Below are positions 43,001 to 51,368 of a stretch of 64,000 bases of DNA, piece after piece. The stretch is from Mucilaginibacter lappiensis (GTDB taxonomy: Bacteria > Bacteroidota > Bacteroidia > Sphingobacteriales > Sphingobacteriaceae): the NCBI RefSeq assembly GCF_900155965.1, contig NZ_FTMG01000004.1, forward strand, positions 186,001-250,000, read 5' to 3'. The position numbers were made by a program, and so were the translations under genes. The first letter of the stretch is position 1. Every line of letters begins with the position of its first letter. Under the pieces are notes generated by a model. That model worked only from the letters and a program-made list of their open reading frames with translations, was not told the origin of the DNA and ran no database searches.

Positions 43001-45689
43001 AGGGCACTCTACAGGAAAATTCATTTATGTGGATTGGCCAAACTGGTCGGAAAGGTTACAGCAAACTAATCCTACCGAAGCGGCCATGTTGTCGTTCACT
43101 TCCGATAAACCTACCTACAAAGTAGGTGAACAGGCCACATTAACTATACCAACTGCTGCTGATGGTCGCGCGTTGATCAGCTTTGAAAATGGCAGCAAGG
43201 TTTTAAAAACCACCTGGATTGATACCAAAAAAGGCCAAACCCAGTACCGCTTTACGGTTGATGAGACTATGGCTCCTAATGTGTTTGTGAACGTTACCCT
43301 ATTGCAAAGACATTCGCAAACGGTTAACGACCTGCCTATCCGTATGTACGGCGCTATCCCGTTACAGGTAGATAATCCTGAAACCATTCTGAAACCGGTG
43401 ATCAGTATGCCGGATAAAATACGACCCGAAACACAGTCGGCCGTTACCGTATCAGAAGCATCGGGTAAGGAAATGACTTATACCATTGCCATAGTTGACG
43501 AAGGTTTACTGGATATCACCAATTATAAAACACCCAACCCGCATGAGGCTTTTTACGCCCGGGAGGCGCTGGGGGTAAAAACCTGGGATTTGTTTGATTA
43601 TGTAATAGGTGCTTTTGGGGGTGGTTTAGAACGTATTTTAAGCATAGGCGGTGATGGTAACCTGGGCAATAACAAAAATGTGTCTGTAAACCGTTTTAAA
43701 CCCGTTGTAAAATTCCTGGGGCCATTCCATCTGGGCAAAGGCGAAAAGCAAACCACGCCCTTTAAACTGCCTCAGTACGTAGGTTCTGTTAAAGCTATGG
43801 TAATTGCCGGGCACGATGGCAGCTATGGTTTTGCCGATAAAGCTGTGGCCGTTAAAAAACCACTCATGATATTGGCAACACTACCCCGTGTGCTTGGCCC
43901 AACAGAAAAAGTGCAGTTACCCGTAACCGTATTTGCTATGGAGCCTAATATAAAAACGGTTACGGTATCGGTACAATCAAACGCGTTCAGTAACCTGGCA
44001 GGTAATAACACCAAAACGGTAACCTTCGTTAAAACTGGTGACCAGCTGGTTACATTTGATCTTGACGTTAAGGATTTTGTAGGTGTAGGTAAAGTAAAGA
44101 TTGTAGCCAAAAGTGGTTCAGAAATTGCCGCTTATGATGTGGAGCTGAATGTGCGTAACCCTAATCCACCGGTTACCCGTGTACTGGAAAAGGAACTCAA
44201 TCCGGGTGAGGTTTGGAATACGGCTTATCAGGCTGTAGGTATTAACGGAACTAATAAAAATACGCTCGAAATTGCTTCGATACCTCCTTTAAACCTAAGC
44301 AAACGGCTCGATTATCTGATAGCCTATCCGCATGGTTGCGTAGAACAAACTACATCTTCGGCGTTCCCGCAATTGTATCTGGGGCAACTGCTCGACCTCT
44401 CACCTATCCAAAAAGCCGAGGCTGAGCGTAATATCAAAGCCACTATCAGCAGGCTTAATGGCTTTCAGGTACAAGGTGGTGGCTTGAGCTATTGGCCAGG
44501 TTATGGTGATGCAGATGAATGGGGAACCAATTACGCCGGACATTTTATGTTAGCCGCCCAGGCCAAAGGTTACAGTATGCCCATTGGTTTTATGGAGCAA
44601 TGGAAAAAATATCAAAAACAAAAAGCGCAAACCTGGGCACCGGATCCGCATAAATTTTATGGAGATGACTTGAACCAGGCTTATCGCTTATACCTCCTGG
44701 CCCTGGCCGGTGCACCTGAATTGGGAGCAATGAACCGGCTCAGAGAGTTTAAGTATTTAAGCATTGAGGCTAAATGGCGCCTAGCAGCAGCTTACAAACT
44801 TGCTGGACAACCCGAAGCCGGCTTAAGAATGATTACAGGCTTGCCCACTACCATAAAACCATACTACACCATGTATGGCACTTATGGCTCCGACTTGCGC
44901 GATGAGGCGATGATCCTGGAAACACTTACGCTACTCGGCCAGCAACAAAAAGCAGCTGGATTACTACGTGTAGTAGCCGCTAGATTATCTCAAGACGATT
45001 GGTACAGTACCCAGACCACAGCTTACTCACTTATTTCCATAGCACAATATTGTGGACAAAACAAAGCTGCCAGTAAGCTTACTTTTAGCTTTGATGGCGG
45101 AGTATCAAAGGGTAATATCAATTCCTCTTCTTATATATGGCAATCTGGTTTGGCAGCAAACGGCGGAAAAGCGATGGTTAAGAACAATGGCACCAACAAG
45201 CTATATTTAAGACTCATACAAAAAGGACAGCCTTCATCCGGGCTTGATGTAAAAACCTTTATTGATCCGCAGGTGATGGAAATGAGGGTTGGTTATTTTA
45301 CGATGAGTGGTAAGTCGATTGATCCAACGACCTTAAAACAAGGCACAGATTTTGTTGCCCAGGTGAATATTAAAAATCCGGGTAGACGCGGCCGGTATGA
45401 TAATTTAGCGCTTACACAGGTATTTCCATCTGGCTGGGAGATACTAAACAGCAGGATGCTGAACAACGACGAAGCATTCAAATCTTCGCCATCTGATTAC
45501 AGGGATGTGCGGGACGATCGGGTGAACACTTACTTTAGTTTAGTAGAAGATAAAGAAGTTACCTATTATGTGATGCTGAATGCTGCCTATGCCGGCCATT
45601 ACTACTTACCTGCAGTATATTGTGAGGCTATGTACAACAACTCAATCAACAGCTTAATCAAAGGACAGTGGGTTGATGTAGTAAAGTAA
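40083..45689 (+). CDS. Bacterial alpha-2-macroglobulin family protein
   Basis: This is a 1868-residue envelope protein of the A2M/YfhM type that traps proteases. It has an N-terminal membrane anchor (RRRKSIITIGASLALILLVV near 10-29) with no lipobox Cys, so it probably stays in the inner membrane facing the periplasm. The bait/MG region contains the family phrases GERGVWRPGDSIYVSFILED near 640 and VDEGLLDITNYK near 1137. The thioester motif PHGCVEQT has C1419-V-E-Q1422 intact, so covalent trapping is possible. An acidic, Gly/Ser/Asn-rich low-complexity stretch lies near residues 465-500. In many bacteria the gene is next to pbpC; here it is not. It ends at a hairpin terminator. Confidence 0.93.
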   Translation: MENGYTRFRRRKSIITIGASLALILLVVYIIANGRKKAVVDPAFSKYIESYTTGVISKESTIRIRLAGQVQVTHQQNEQLSDDLFDFSPLVKGKAYWVDTRTIEFKPTGKLDPEKNYTVDFDLSKLIEVPHKFDHFKFGFQVVKPDFNVNFDGLTTATNTSVDEMKLGGTIQTADTEDPSLVEKLLTVNYEFPVKISWEHNTGTKAHHFKITGLKRQSNKVTPVTINWDGNSLNVDKKGSQHFDVPAIGDFRVLNIRAVQDNDQYVLVQFSDNILVGQELNGLIGINNITDPAYTIDGSTVKVYSPESLQGNYSVFVNEGVENISHKKITKTYTASVFFENRLPAVTIPGKGVILPDSGKLMMPFEAVNLNAVDVSIIKIYESNVPQYFQSNGFDGGQELRQVGKPVVQKTIRLDNDKSLNLNKKNRFMLDLDQMIRTEPGAIYRVVIGFRKEYSLYNCSVAGAGVKSSNSNGDDEGYDGGEYYNDNSKVNDEDDDFWSRYDNFYPEGYNWQDRNNACTPSYFTKQRWATRNIIASNIGLIAKRGTNNSMLVAVTDILSAQPMDGVDLELLDYQKQVIYKTTSGEDGIVKFDLKRKPYLLVAKKGAQRGYLKLDDGSSLPLTRFNVGGEEVQSGLKGFIYGERGVWRPGDSIYVSFILEDKLKTLPADHPVQFELYDPNGKLYRRISKTTALDGFYSFHTATETSSPTGNWTAKVKVGGASFEKKIKVETIMPNRMKLNLSFGGAAELTKGNNANGKLSAQWLFGGAAQNLKAKVDAFLTPQTTSFKKYEDYVFDDPTLAFNTQTQTVFDGKLSANGVADVDANINVEKQAPGQLRANFLVKVFEPGGNFSIQQTTLPYNVYPGYVGIKTPQGSELSGMLVTDQDHQVDIADVDVHGNTLIGTRTVQLELYKVQWRWWWDQTSNETSNFTQDKYNKLIKAATVQVTNGHGKWTLRVPKADWGRYLIKVKDEQTGHSTGKFIYVDWPNWSERLQQTNPTEAAMLSFTSDKPTYKVGEQATLTIPTAADGRALISFENGSKVLKTTWIDTKKGQTQYRFTVDETMAPNVFVNVTLLQRHSQTVNDLPIRMYGAIPLQVDNPETILKPVISMPDKIRPETQSAVTVSEASGKEMTYTIAIVDEGLLDITNYKTPNPHEAFYAREALGVKTWDLFDYVIGAFGGGLERILSIGGDGNLGNNKNVSVNRFKPVVKFLGPFHLGKGEKQTTPFKLPQYVGSVKAMVIAGHDGSYGFADKAVAVKKPLMILATLPRVLGPTEKVQLPVTVFAMEPNIKTVTVSVQSNAFSNLAGNNTKTVTFVKTGDQLVTFDLDVKDFVGVGKVKIVAKSGSEIAAYDVELNVRNPNPPVTRVLEKELNPGEVWNTAYQAVGINGTNKNTLEIASIPPLNLSKRLDYLIAYPHGCVEQTTSSAFPQLYLGQLLDLSPIQKAEAERNIKATISRLNGFQVQGGGLSYWPGYGDADEWGTNYAGHFMLAAQAKGYSMPIGFMEQWKKYQKQKAQTWAPDPHKFYGDDLNQAYRLYLLALAGAPELGAMNRLREFKYLSIEAKWRLAAAYKLAGQPEAGLRMITGLPTTIKPYYTMYGTYGSDLRDEAMILETLTLLGQQQKAAGLLRVVAARLSQDDWYSTQTTAYSLISIAQYCGQNKAASKLTFSFDGGVSKGNINSSSYIWQSGLAANGGKAMVKNNGTNKLYLRLIQKGQPSSGLDVKTFIDPQVMEMRVGYFTMSGKSIDPTTLKQGTDFVAQVNIKNPGRRGRYDNLALTQVFPSGWEILNSRMLNNDEAFKSSPSDYRDVRDDRVNTYFSLVEDKEVTYYVMLNAAYAGHYYLPAVYCEAMYNNSINSLIKGQWVDVVK

Positions 45690-45730
45690 AATAAGTCGCA
45701 TTAATGTTTATTGAACATTATTTATTCAAA

Positions 45731-45761
45731 AAAAAGACCCGGCCATTTAGCGGGTCTTTTT
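45731..45761. terminator. Bidirectional intrinsic terminator between the macroglobulin and beta-barrel genes
   Basis: The 11-bp stem AAAAAGACCCG / CGGGTCTTTTT has T-rich tracts on both strands. Confidence 0.8.
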
Positions 45762-45782
45762 AATTCAAAGGTCGTTTTCTAT

Positions 45783-46385
45783 TTATAGCGAAAATAATTT
45801 ATAAGCCAGGGCAAGGCTAAAAACGTTTACTCGTGTATGTGAATTACCATCACCGTAAGCAATTTTATTTAAACCGCCTTCATAACGTAAATCAACAGAA
45901 AAGCTTCTGATATCAACACCGGCACCAACCTGAAAACCATAATTGGCACTTTTATAATTTAAATGGGTAGCCTCACCAGCAGATTCTGCAAAACTTTGAT
46001 TTTTATCTACAGCAAACGATAGCACAGGCCCACCATAAAAGCGACCACCTAAGCCAAATGCACCTATTTTACCACCTAATAATAGTGGTACATCAATACT
46101 GGTAAATTTAGCTTTGTTCTCAGGCTCATTAGGAGCATTCACATTAATATTCTTGCTGGTGAGATAAAGTTCTGGTTGGAAATTAAAGCCCAAACCACCT
46201 ACTCTGGCCCAAAAACCCGCTAAATAACCGGCACGGTTATTATTGTTAAATACTCCGTTTGAAGGAAAAGAGGCATAGTTTAAACCTCCTTTTACACCAA
46301 ACGAAAAATTGGGTATTACCTGGGCAGAAGCCATACCAATAGTAAATAAACAGATACTTAAAGTTAAAATAATTGTTTTTTTCAT
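45783..46385 (-). CDS. Outer-membrane beta-barrel protein, PorT-like/porin family
   Basis: This 200-residue protein has a signal peptide (MKKTIILTLSICLFTIGMASAQ). The rest has the strand-turn pattern of an eight-stranded beta barrel: FSFGVKGGLNYASFPS at the start, GYLAGFWARVGGLGFNFQPELY and YGFQVGAGVDIRSFSVDLRYEGGL. The C-terminus ends with a hydrophobic alternating strand. This belongs to the widespread Bacteroidota 'outer membrane beta-barrel' family (OmpW/PorT-like). Some members act in type IX secretion, but this gene is not near por genes. It is downstream of tolC on the same strand but separated by about 190 bp with an inverted repeat, so probably has its own promoter. Confidence 0.8.
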   Translation of the reverse strand: MKKTIILTLSICLFTIGMASAQVIPNFSFGVKGGLNYASFPSNGVFNNNNRAGYLAGFWARVGGLGFNFQPELYLTSKNINVNAPNEPENKAKFTSIDVPLLLGGKIGAFGLGGRFYGGPVLSFAVDKNQSFAESAGEATHLNYKSANYGFQVGAGVDIRSFSVDLRYEGGLNKIAYGDGNSHTRVNVFSLALAYKLFSL

Positions 46386-46460
46386 GTTTTAGAGTTGTTT
46401 TTAAGGTGATTGATGCGCATGCGTTAATGCTGTTGTAAACTAAACGTTTTATAATTAGCA

Positions 46461-46514
46461 ATATCCGGCTCATAATGTTTTATAATTTTATATAAAACGC
46501 TATGAGCCGGATAT
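46461..46514. repeat. 24-bp imperfect inverted repeat between tolC and the beta-barrel gene
   Basis: The arms 46461-46484 and 46491-46514 pair with two mismatches; the outer 13 bp (ATATCCGGCTCAT) are perfect. It has only a 6-nt loop. It could be a terminator for tolC, although no T-run follows, or an operator/RNA hairpin of the next gene. Confidence 0.6.
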
Positions 46515-46573
46515 CAGGATTTAAAATCTGGGAATAAAAATATAAATTTTTTACAGAATCAATGTAATTCTAT

Positions 46574-48004
46574 TTACCAGGATAGTCGTCCCATATAATA
46601 ATCAAGTACTTTATTATAAATATAACAATCGTACCGGGAGTTAATAAGATTGATGTTGGCCTTGTCAAAGTTATTTTTGGCTACTACAAAATCAACTGAA
46701 GTTAGTACGCCCGCATTGAAACGAATCTCGGCTGTTCTGAATGATTCTTTGTATGCTTTAACCTGTTCTACCAATACATTATACCTATTATAAGCCAGCG
46801 TCATATTCACATAAGCTTGCTCTACATTCTGGCGTAAAACATTCTTGGTGTTTTCTTCTATGTATTTTGATTCCTGTAGATTAATTTTAGCAAGCTTCAC
46901 CTTATTCTGGTTTTGAAAATAGTTCAAAATAGGTATGGTCAATCTTATACCGAACTGCGTGCCATAGTTGTTTTTAAACTGGTCATAATAACCTATGTTT
47001 TTGTAGGTATTATCATACTGTGTTGTATAAACTGTGCTTTTGCCTGTAGGCGTATTAATAAATTGCTTAGTTGGCACAATAGATGAATCGCTAACTGTAG
47101 CATTTTGTGCGGCACTGGAGTAGTTAGTTGTTATTCCGCCGAATAAAGAAATTGTAGGTGACAAAGCCCCTTTGGCTACCTTTACGCCCTTTTCGGCGCT
47201 TTGCCGTCTCAATTCAGCAGCCTTTACATAAGCCAGCTGCTTTAACGCAGTATCAAATACCTGGTCAGCATTTTCACCGGTTTGTTTAGCAACATCCTGC
47301 ACACTTATAGGTTCCAGTTTTATGTTTCTGTTGTAAGGAATATTCAGTATTTGAACCAGGCTTAATTTTGATGCCTCCAGATTATTCTTGGTATTTACTA
47401 AGTTAAGTTCGTTATCTCCATAGGTGCCTTTTAGATCATATAAGTCCGAAGGCAATTTGTTAGCACCATCCTTTTCTAATATCTCCAGCCGTTCAACTTG
47501 CTTCTTTGATACATCAAGCTGATTGTACGCCTGATCTAATAGCTCTGTATTATCTAATACTAAAAGATAAGCGGTTATCACATTAATAGTTACCTGGTCT
47601 TTTGCCTGTTGAAAATCCATTTTACCAGCCTGATAGGCTAATGACGTTTGTTTAATAGCATTTAAGTTTTGCAGACCGCTAAACAGGGTTAAACTAGCAT
47701 TTAGGCTGTAATTGCCAGCTGTATATGACTGAGTCACATAACTATTCGTAAAAGGATTGATACTACGACCACTGTTAAGACTATGATCAACCTGACCGTT
47801 TAATGATGGCAAAAGATTCTCTTTAGCCTGAGTATAACCTACCTGCAGGCGCTGCATTTGAAGAGCATTTTGTTGTACTACCAGGTTGTTTTTTATAGCA
47901 ACATCTATACATTGCCTTATGGTTGTTAAGGTATCTGTTTGTGCCTGGGTTTTGAAAGCCGATAGTACTATCAAACCAAAAAATATAAATTTAAAGTATC
48001 GCAT
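46574..48004 (-). CDS. TolC-family outer-membrane efflux protein
   Basis: This is the outer-membrane channel of a tripartite exporter. I choose the ATG at 48004 (MRYFKFIFFGL), which gives a signal peptide ending QAQ near residue 22. An upstream ATG at 48046 would run into the ATPase gene. The two OEP domains are visible as long coiled-coil helices (TTIRQCIDVAIKNNLVVQQN and ENVLRQNVEQAYVNMTLAYN) with beta-barrel segments. It has about 476 residues. The start follows the ATPase stop by 10 nt, so the two are translationally linked. A membrane-fusion (HlyD-like) protein would be needed to complete the exporter, and none is adjacent. Confidence 0.88.
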   Translation of the reverse strand: MRYFKFIFFGLIVLSAFKTQAQTDTLTTIRQCIDVAIKNNLVVQQNALQMQRLQVGYTQAKENLLPSLNGQVDHSLNSGRSINPFTNSYVTQSYTAGNYSLNASLTLFSGLQNLNAIKQTSLAYQAGKMDFQQAKDQVTINVITAYLLVLDNTELLDQAYNQLDVSKKQVERLEILEKDGANKLPSDLYDLKGTYGDNELNLVNTKNNLEASKLSLVQILNIPYNRNIKLEPISVQDVAKQTGENADQVFDTALKQLAYVKAAELRRQSAEKGVKVAKGALSPTISLFGGITTNYSSAAQNATVSDSSIVPTKQFINTPTGKSTVYTTQYDNTYKNIGYYDQFKNNYGTQFGIRLTIPILNYFQNQNKVKLAKINLQESKYIEENTKNVLRQNVEQAYVNMTLAYNRYNVLVEQVKAYKESFRTAEIRFNAGVLTSVDFVVAKNNFDKANINLINSRYDCYIYNKVLDYYMGRLSW

Positions 48005-48014
48005 TATTGTATAA

Positions 48015-48692
48015 TCAGAGTTGTTTTGAAGATTCGATTTTACCATCTAAAAGATTAATGATACGCGAACCGTATTCCGCATTTTTTTCAGAGTGAGTTA
48101 CCTGAATAATAGTAACCCCATCTTCTTTATTAAGCTTACGGAATAGTTCCATGATCTCCTCCCCTTGCTTAGAATTCAGGTTACCTGTAGGCTCATCGGC
48201 CAGTAATAATTTAGGTTTGGCTATCAGCGCACGGGCTATACCAACCAATTGTTGCTGCCCTCCGGATAGTTGTGCAGGGAAAAGATCTTTTTTACCTACA
48301 ATATTAAAACGATCTAATATATCAGCTACCATAGCTTTACGCTCAGCCCCCTTAAAATCCTGATAAATTAAGGGTGTTTCTATGTTTTCATAAACAGTAA
48401 GTTCATCAATTAAATGGTAAGCCTGGAAAACAAAGCCGATATATTGCTTGTACAAAGCAGAACGCTGTTTTTCTTTCAATTGATGTACCGCATGACCGGC
48501 AAAATAGTGGTATCCTTCAGATGGTTCGTCAAGCATACCGATGATATTAAGTAAGGATGATTTACCCGAACCCGATGGGCCCATGATAGACACAAACTCG
48601 CCTTGGTCAATTTCAAGACTAAGATCATTAAGAACAAAATTTTTAAGCCCGCTTACCTGGTAATATTTCGAAATATGTTGGAGTGATAGCAT
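48015..48692 (-). CDS. ABC transporter ATP-binding protein, MacB/LolD type
   Basis: This is a 225-residue nucleotide-binding subunit. Walker A is GPSGSGKS (38-45), the signature is LSGGQQQ (142-148), Walker B is LLLADEPTG (162-170), with H-loop TH near 205. The lengthy NLNSKQGEEIMELFRKLN is typical of the MacB/LolD/FtsE group that drives FtsX-like permeases by mechanotransmission rather than moving a substrate across the inner membrane. It is the only ATPase beside six or more permease genes, so one ATPase may serve many permeases. It is separated from the last permease by a terminator and a 246-bp regulatory gap, so it is a separate transcript with TolC. Confidence 0.92.
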   Translation of the reverse strand: MLSLQHISKYYQVSGLKNFVLNDLSLEIDQGEFVSIMGPSGSGKSSLLNIIGMLDEPSEGYHYFAGHAVHQLKEKQRSALYKQYIGFVFQAYHLIDELTVYENIETPLIYQDFKGAERKAMVADILDRFNIVGKKDLFPAQLSGGQQQLVGIARALIAKPKLLLADEPTGNLNSKQGEEIMELFRKLNKEDGVTIIQVTHSEKNAEYGSRIINLLDGKIESSKQL

Positions 48693-48938
48693 TTTAAATA
48701 ATTGTTTTGGTTAGTACGTATAAGTTTTTGTTTAAAAATATCAATTCATTTCATGCAATTAAGTATCAATAACATACCAAAGTATTAATTATCTAAAAAT
48801 CAATCAATTATATCAATCATTATCATGAATACTGTTCGCTTACGTAACACGGAGCGTACGGTTATGATACAATGAAAAAGCCGAAAGCTTAAGGCAGAAA
48901 GTTAAAATCTTTCTTGTCCTAAGCTTTCGGCCTTTTGC
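48693..48938 (-). promoter_or_regulatory. Regulatory region of the ATPase-tolC operon
   Basis: Reading toward the ATPase, the 16-mer TGTATCATAACCGTAC (48871-48856) is followed 74 nt later by TTTGGTAT (48781-48774), about 80 bp before the start codon. Both elements recur at 61163-61148 and 61074-61067 with a 73-nt spacing. The region also contains the permease-operon terminator at 48876-48935. Confidence 0.5.
48876..48935 (-). terminator. Terminator of the five-permease operon
   Basis: The long stem pairs GCCGAAAGCTTAAGG with CCTAAGCTTTCGGC (one bulged base), with a second short stem inside. It is followed on the minus strand by TTTTTC, just after the stop of the permease gene. Confidence 0.75.
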
Positions 48939-51308
48939 TTATTCGCTGCGTAAACTTTTTACGGGATTAGTTACCGCGGCTTTAATAGCCTGGAAGCTGA
49001 TGGTTAAAAGGGTAATGGCTATTGCCGCCACAGCCGAAATGAGAAAAACTCCTGGCCCTATGCTTATACGGTAATCATATTTTTGTAGCCAGTTTTGCAA
49101 AAAGTATAAAGCCAGCGGCGATGCAATAACACAACTGATGATAACCAGTAGTACAAAATCTTTAGACAACAGAAACCATAATTGACTCACCGTTGCACCT
49201 AAAACCTTACGTACACCTATTTCTTTAGTACGTTGCTCCGCGATGTAAGCGGCTAGTCCAAATAAACCTAGACATGATATAAAAATGGCCAGGCCAGCAA
49301 ATATGCCTGATAATTTTCCGATCAATACCTCCTGACTAAATTTGCGATTGTAATCGTCATCAACAAATCGATAGGTGAAAGGATACGCTGGGTTATATTT
49401 AGAAAATATCTGGCCAATTTTTTCAACAGCATTATGCGGATTTACGTTTGGTGAAAGACGATAAATAATATTGTCCTGCGGATAAGTGTTGTACAAAAAC
49501 ATGGTTGGATCAGGTTTGGCAAACGGCGAAACCATCAGCGCGTCCTTTACCACACCAATTATTCTGTATGTTTTTTTCTCGCGTGTAATTAACTGATTGA
49601 TAGGATCTTTTAACCGTAATCGTTTGATGGCAGTTTCGTTGAAAATTATATTTGAGGTGTCTGATGCTGCCGAGATAAAATTCCTACCTATCAACAGGTT
49701 CATTCCTAAGGTCTTGAAATAATCATCAGCAACATCTATATTCCCCATTTCCACAGTTTCACCAGCCAGCTTCCCTGGCCATTGATCAATATTGAAATGC
49801 GAGTAAACGTCTGTTGCCGGGCTTGATGAATTAGTCATACTTTCTACCACCCCACTTTGCAGAAGATCATTTTTTAACGCAGCATAATTTTTAACCAAGT
49901 CACTACTCATATTGGAGGTTAACAGATGGTTGATACTATATCCTGTTGGCCGGTTTTTAGCATACTGTATCTGCCTGTAAATAACGACTGTACTGATGAT
50001 AAGTGCTATGGAACAGCTAAACTGCGTAACTACTAAAATTTTTCGGGAGAATGTTGCGGAACGTCCTACTTGTATAGTTCCCTTTAATACCTTAACCGGA
50101 TTAAATGATGATAAATAGAATGCCGGCCTGCTACCCGCAACAAGGGCCGTTATCAGTACACAACCCATCATCACCAGCCAAAAAACAATGCTGCCGAATG
50201 GAATGCGGATCATGGTTCCGGTGAGCGCATTGAATGGGCCCAATGCTATTTGCACAAAAAGCAAAGCAAATAGAAAAGATACAAAAGTAGTTAATGCCGA
50301 TTCTGTTAAAAACTGAAATATAAGGTGCTTACGCTGAGAACCTATAGCTTTACGAATACCTACCTCTCGTGCACGTTTCTCTGATCGTGCTGTAGTTAAA
50401 TTGATAAAGTTAACACAGGCTATCAACAGCACTAAAATACCAACAACGCTAAATATGCGTATATATTCAATAAACCCACCGCTGGCTATTCCGTTTTTAT
50501 ATTCCGAATATAAATGCGAATCCTGCATGGGTTGCATGATCACTTCAGAGTTTTTAGCATTGACGTTATCCTCACTCTTCTCCATGTTTTTAATTTTAGG
50601 AGCTACCTGGGCATAAGAGGTACCCGCTTTTAGTTTGGTATATATTACAAAACTATTCCATCCAAAACTTCCGTGTGATCCTTTTACCCATGCCTGGGTC
50701 TGTTCCATGAAACTGAATGGAATAACATACTTAAATTGTAATATCGAATTAGAAGGCACATCCTTAATAACTCCAGTTACTTTGAAGTTATATGCATTAT
50801 CAACTTTAACTATTTTATTGATTACATCATCAGTACCAAACAAGGCTATAGCTGTGGCGCGTGAAAGCACAATGGAGTAAGTGTCTTTTAATGCCAAACC
50901 GGCATTTCCCTGTAGCATGGGATATTTGAATACATTGAAAAAATCACTTCCCGATAGTATACCATTAAGGTAAATCTTTTTGTCGCCTACCATCAAACCA
51001 TGTGAGCTCCCCCCGTCCGATTCAGCAACATATTCAATTTCAGGAATAGTGGTACGCAATGCATCAGCTAATTTGAGCGATGTAGAACTGAATGTAAGTG
51101 TTTCACCATTACTATTAAAATTGCGTCTTACCTGGTATGATCTATTCGAGTCTGGTAAAAATTTATCATATGAATACTCATTATTTACCCAAAGGGCAAT
51201 GAGCAATGCAACCGCCATCCCGGCAGCCAGTCCAAGTATATTTATGGCGCTGTAAACTTTATTACCTACCATATTGCGCCAGGCTATTTTTAAATAATTT
51301 TTGATCAT
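48939..51308 (-). CDS. FtsX/MacB-type ABC transporter permease (array member 1, subtype A)
   Basis: This 789-residue inner-membrane protein is made of two MacB-like halves. There is one helix at about 20-41 (ILGLAAGMAVALLIAL), a large periplasmic MacB_PCD domain to about 285, and helices near 286-310, 335-360, 378-400 and 430-450. A second PCD-like domain (about 450-670) and three C-terminal helices follow. Cytosolic coupling motifs that contact the ATPase are REVGIRKAIGSQ and RTKEIGVRKVLGA. The tail ends NPVKSLRSE, shared by most members of the array. It is most similar to the gene at 53799 (same opening and the GSRPAFYLSSFNPVKVLKG segment). It is last in a five-gene operon, 60 bp after its neighbour, and has no ATPase domain of its own. 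Confidence 0.9.
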   Translation of the reverse strand: MIKNYLKIAWRNMVGNKVYSAINILGLAAGMAVALLIALWVNNEYSYDKFLPDSNRSYQVRRNFNSNGETLTFSSTSLKLADALRTTIPEIEYVAESDGGSSHGLMVGDKKIYLNGILSGSDFFNVFKYPMLQGNAGLALKDTYSIVLSRATAIALFGTDDVINKIVKVDNAYNFKVTGVIKDVPSNSILQFKYVIPFSFMEQTQAWVKGSHGSFGWNSFVIYTKLKAGTSYAQVAPKIKNMEKSEDNVNAKNSEVIMQPMQDSHLYSEYKNGIASGGFIEYIRIFSVVGILVLLIACVNFINLTTARSEKRAREVGIRKAIGSQRKHLIFQFLTESALTTFVSFLFALLFVQIALGPFNALTGTMIRIPFGSIVFWLVMMGCVLITALVAGSRPAFYLSSFNPVKVLKGTIQVGRSATFSRKILVVTQFSCSIALIISTVVIYRQIQYAKNRPTGYSINHLLTSNMSSDLVKNYAALKNDLLQSGVVESMTNSSSPATDVYSHFNIDQWPGKLAGETVEMGNIDVADDYFKTLGMNLLIGRNFISAASDTSNIIFNETAIKRLRLKDPINQLITREKKTYRIIGVVKDALMVSPFAKPDPTMFLYNTYPQDNIIYRLSPNVNPHNAVEKIGQIFSKYNPAYPFTYRFVDDDYNRKFSQEVLIGKLSGIFAGLAIFISCLGLFGLAAYIAEQRTKEIGVRKVLGATVSQLWFLLSKDFVLLVIISCVIASPLALYFLQNWLQKYDYRISIGPGVFLISAVAAIAITLLTISFQAIKAAVTNPVKSLRSE

Positions 51309-51368
51309 ATTTTATAAATTCGAAACTCTAAATGTTAAATCTTAAGCTATAAAACTCTTTATTCTCTA

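Noticed and set aside
48005..48046. Upstream ATG of tolC inside the ATPase gene
   Set aside because: It would overlap the ATPase end and place 14 polar residues before the signal peptide; the ATG at 48004 is the better start.
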